Shown here: piece after piece, positions 23,216 through 25,413 of the stretch
How positions within the stretch are numbered: the first letter of the stretch is position 1
Layout of the letters: each line of letters starts with the position of its first letter
Assembly (NCBI GenBank): GCA_035325905.1
Contig: DAOKYY010000051.1
Span: 1 to 25,413, forward strand
Direction: 5' to 3'
DNA length: 25,413 nucleotides
DNA from: DYGX01 sp035325905
GTDB taxonomy: Bacteria > Chloroflexota > Anaerolineae > Aggregatilineales > Aggregatilineaceae
The notes under the pieces: generated by a model
The model's database searches: none
What the model was told of the DNA's origin: nothing
Seen by the model: only the letters and a program-made list of their open reading frames with translations
Translations under genes and position numbers: made by a program

Positions 23216-23264
23216 GCGCCGAAGCAGATCGCGAAATTCGCCTGTTTCGGCGCGCTCTCTTTTA
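23216..23264 (+). terminator. Intrinsic terminator of fabD
   Basis: Outer stem GCGCCGAA (23216-23223) with TTCGGCGC (23246-23253) encloses CAG/CTG and an inner GCGAA/TTCGC stem, followed by GCTCTCTTTT. The nested stems make an unusually long hairpin. It separates fabD from the glnA promoter. Confidence 0.7.
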
Positions 23265-23287
23265 GCCAGATCGCACAAAATGATCGC

Positions 23288-23315
23288 TTGATACGGTCGC
23301 CCGGCCCCGTATAAT
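23288..23315 (+). promoter_or_regulatory. Promoter of glnA
   Basis: -35 TTGATA (23288-23293) and perfect -10 TATAAT (23310-23315), 16-bp spacer; start near 23322, leader about 68 nt. Upstream lies an inverted repeat TGTGCA-ACC-TGCACA (23189-23203) that may be an operator or a small mRNA hairpin of fabD. Confidence 0.7.
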
Positions 23316-23389
23316 GCTTGAGTGTACTGCATTCATCACCCGATCCTGGTCATTTCCGGCCGCTCAAGCACGCAGGAGAATCCAGCCGA

Positions 23390-24739
23390 ATGGACGACAA
23401 GACCCGCGCGATCATCGAAACCACCAAGAGAGAAGAGGTCAAGTTCATCGACCTTCAGTTCACCGACATCTTCGGCGTCACCAAGAGCGTGACCCTTCCA
23501 GCCGAGCGGCTCGAAGAAGCCATCGAGCGCGGCATCTGGTTCGACGGGTCCTCGATCCAGGGCTTCGCCCGCATCCAGGAATCGGATATGTATCTCCAGC
23601 CGGACCCGGTCACGTTCCGCATCCTGCCCTGGACGCGCAACAACGGCACCAGCGACCTGCGGGCGCGGGTGTTGTGCGACGTGCACGGGCCGGACGGCGA
23701 ACCCTTCGAGGCCGACCCGCGCTTCGCACTGAAGCGGGCGATCCAGCACGCTGAAAAATTGGGCTTCGTCTACAACACCGGCCCCGAGCTGGAGTTTTTC
23801 CTGTTCCGCGAGACGAACGGCGAGCAGCGCGCCGTCCCGCACGACGTCGGCGGCTATTTCGATTTCTCGCCGGAGGATGAAGCCCAGCGTGTGCGGAGCG
23901 ACATCGTCAAGGCGCTGCTGGCGCTGCGGATTCATGTCGAAATGAGCCATCACGAGGTCGCCGTCGGCCAGCACGAAATCGACTTCCGGTACGAGCCTGC
24001 GCTGCATTCTGCGGACAACGCCATCACCTTCAAGTACACGGTCAAAGGGCTGGCGGCCAAGCATGGCCTGTTCGCCACCTTCATGCCAAAGCCGATTTTC
24101 GGCATCAACGGCAGCGGGATGCATGTGCACCAGAGCCTGATGGATATCGAGACCGGCACCAACCTGTTCTACGATGCCGATGGGGAGTACAAGCTCTCGA
24201 AGCTGGCCCGCCATTTCATCGCCGGGCAGTTGGAGCACGCGCGCGGCATGGCGGCCATCGTCGCGCCGACCGTCAACAGCTACAAGCGCCTGACGCCCGG
24301 CTACGAAGCGCCGGTCTACGTGTGCTGGGCGCAGCGCAACCGCTCGGCCATGATCCGGGTGCCGCGCTATTCGCCGGGCCGCGAGCAGAGCACGCGCGTC
24401 GAGCTGCGGTTCCCCGATCCAAGCTGCAACCCGTATCTCGCCTTCGCCGTGATGCTCGAAGCCGGGCTGGACGGGATCGAGCGCGAGCTTGAGCCGCCCG
24501 ACGCCGTGACCGACGACGTGTTCCACTGGACCCAGGCGCAGCGCGAAGCCTGCGGCGTCCATACTCTGCCCGGCACGCTCGAAGAGGCGCTGGACGAGCT
24601 TGCCAAGGACGCGCTGCTGCGACAGGCGCTCGGCGAGCATATCTACGGAGTCTACGACCGCGCCCGCCGCGCCGAGTGGGAAGAATATCGCATCCACGTC
24701 ACGGCCTGGGAGTCGGAGCGGTATCTGTACACGCTTTAG
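23390..24739 (+). CDS. glnA: Glutamine synthetase, type I (alpha subgroup)
   Basis: 449 aa, catalysing ATP-dependent amidation of glutamate with ammonia. Motifs: FDGSSIQGFARIQESDMYL (51-69), GPELEFFLF (metal-binding Glu), SHHEVAVGQHEIDF, KPIFGINGSGMHVH, NRSAMIRVPR. Length and the absence of the ~25-residue insert and adenylylation Tyr motif mark the alpha subgroup, as in Bacillus. Arg61 lines up with B. subtilis R62, an Arg linked to glutamine feedback inhibition, so control by feedback rather than adenylylation is likely. The ATG at 23390 begins the standard N-terminus; AGGAG is 11 bases ahead. No glnR or glnB is present here. Confidence 0.96.
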   Translation: MDDKTRAIIETTKREEVKFIDLQFTDIFGVTKSVTLPAERLEEAIERGIWFDGSSIQGFARIQESDMYLQPDPVTFRILPWTRNNGTSDLRARVLCDVHGPDGEPFEADPRFALKRAIQHAEKLGFVYNTGPELEFFLFRETNGEQRAVPHDVGGYFDFSPEDEAQRVRSDIVKALLALRIHVEMSHHEVAVGQHEIDFRYEPALHSADNAITFKYTVKGLAAKHGLFATFMPKPIFGINGSGMHVHQSLMDIETGTNLFYDADGEYKLSKLARHFIAGQLEHARGMAAIVAPTVNSYKRLTPGYEAPVYVCWAQRNRSAMIRVPRYSPGREQSTRVELRFPDPSCNPYLAFAVMLEAGLDGIERELEPPDAVTDDVFHWTQAQREACGVHTLPGTLEEALDELAKDALLRQALGEHIYGVYDRARRAEWEEYRIHVTAWESERYLYTL

Positions 24740-24800
24740 CGCAGCGCAACGATTCACAGCGCCCGCACGGGGCGGCCCACGGGAAGGGGTCGCCTCGTGT

Positions 24801-24828
24801 TTGCGTTTGGCGCGTGGCGTGGTACGCT
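24801..24828 (+). promoter_or_regulatory. Weak promoter candidate for moaB
   Basis: -35-like TTGCGT (24801-24806) and -10-like TACGCT (24823-24828) with 16-bp spacing. Four of six bases match in each box, so it is only a candidate. Confidence 0.3.
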
Positions 24829-24865
24829 CAACCCCCTGTTGGCGCCGCCCGTAGGAGACGGAGAG

Positions 24866-25381
24866 ATGCCTTCCTCCAGCAGCCAGCACCACAAGTCGCT
24901 CGCCGCGCAGCAGGGGCCAGTCGCCCTCGCGATCGTGACGGTCAGCGACTCGCGCACGCCGGAGACGGACACGAACTACGCCTACCTCCGCCATGCGATC
25001 GCGTCCGCCGGACATACGGTCACAGGCTATCGCCTGATCAAGGACGAGGTCGAGCAGGTGAGCGCCGCGCTGGATGAGATGGTGGAGACCGGCGCGCGGA
25101 TCGTGCTTTTCAACGGCGGCACCGGCCTGTCCTCGCGTGACCGTACTTTCGACGCGTTGAGTCGCAAGCTCGAAAAGACTCTGCCCGGCTTCGGGGAATT
25201 GTTCCGCATGTTGAGCTACGAGCAGGTCGGCGCAGCGGCGATGCTCTCGCGCGCGGTCGCGGGAGTCTATCGCGGCGCGGTGATCGTGTCCACGCCCGGC
25301 TCTCCAGCGGCGGTGTCGCTGGCATGGGAGAAGCTGATCCTGCCAGAGATTCAGCACCTCGCGTGGGAGCTAGGGCGCTGA
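24866..25381 (+). CDS. moaB: MoaB/MogA-type molybdenum cofactor protein
   Basis: 171 aa, MoCF-binding fold. Motifs: AIVTVSDSRTPETDTN near the N-terminus, NGGTGLSSRDRTFDAL (molybdopterin/ATP site), PGFGELFRMLSYEQVGAAAMLSRA and STPGSPAAV. The pattern fits MoaB, which adenylylates molybdopterin in archaea and some bacteria, better than MogA, but the two overlap. The first 15 residues (Ser/His/Gln-rich) are variable. The ATG at 24866 has AGGAG eight bases ahead. No other molybdenum genes are in the window, so the partner enzymes are unknown. It ends 32 bases before the right edge. Confidence 0.9.
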   Translation: MPSSSSQHHKSLAAQQGPVALAIVTVSDSRTPETDTNYAYLRHAIASAGHTVTGYRLIKDEVEQVSAALDEMVETGARIVLFNGGTGLSSRDRTFDALSRKLEKTLPGFGELFRMLSYEQVGAAAMLSRAVAGVYRGAVIVSTPGSPAAVSLAWEKLILPEIQHLAWELGR

Positions 25382-25413
25382 TCTGAGGCGAGAATCCGCG
25401 CTTTTTGCCGGAA

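Noticed and set aside
23336..25357. Long minus-strand open frame opposite glnA and moaB (673 codons)
   Set aside because: It is a GC-rich shadow of two well-recognised genes; its translation is Arg/Gln/His-rich with no family motifs. The same applies to the long antisense frames at 19160-20665 and 11172-12647.
1..25413. CRISPR arrays, insertion sequences, prophage, tRNA or rRNA
   Set aside because: No regularly spaced repeats, transposase or integrase motifs, terminal repeats, or tRNA/rRNA features were seen on either strand.

Overview
The window is a GC-rich bacterial chromosome segment of almost entirely vertically inherited, housekeeping-type genes. Gene content and order (rpe, rpmB, asp23/yloU, fakA/yloV, two degV genes, recG, coaD, a coiled-coil protein, rpmF, fabD) together with a Pro/Glu-rich N-terminal extension on RecG, a C-x2-C type L28 and a GSI-alpha glutamine synthetase point to a Chloroflexota (Anaerolineae-like) genome. 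This is an inference from gene style and order; there is no rRNA or other direct taxonomic marker. I see no mobile elements, CRISPR arrays, tRNAs or rRNAs.

Layout. (1) Positions 1-342 hold no ordinary gene, but the minus strand carries two good sigma70-type promoters, a possible 25-codon leader ORF, several hairpins and a textbook intrinsic terminator; this looks like a regulated leader or small RNA for something beyond the left edge. (2) 343-4260, minus strand: a tightly overlapping unit pgpH (7TM-HD phosphodiesterase) - ybeY (rRNA endonuclease) - a membrane-anchored TIM-barrel protein. (3) 4384-4830: yqeY with its own promoter and an intrinsic terminator. (4) 4922-9727, minus strand: response regulator - TPR protein - membrane/ConA-like protein - mtaB - HIT protein, partly with overlapping start/stop codons. 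(5) 9912-13508, plus strand: ftsK and rpe, divergent from block 4 and convergent with rpmB. (6) rpmB on minus, then a long plus-strand run from asp23 to moaB (14046-25381): asp23, fakA, degV, degV, recG, coaD, a DivIVA-like coiled-coil protein, rpmF, fabD, glnA, moaB.

How the genes work together. FakA plus the two DegV/FakB-like proteins form a fatty-acid phosphorylation module lying near the fatty-acid synthesis gene fabD and coaD (CoA supply). PgpH and YbeY link c-di-AMP turnover and rRNA processing. RpmB, RpmF, MtaB and YbeY are translation-related. FtsK and RecG serve chromosome segregation and replication-fork repair. GlnA and MoaB are separate metabolic units, glnA having its own consensus promoter.

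I did not find a clear new defence or mobile system. The items most worth a second look are the left-edge leader/attenuator, the catalytically degenerate GH18-like membrane protein, the diverged DegV pair with an altered FakA metal site, and the orphan-regulator/TPR/membrane-ConA group coupled to mtaB.
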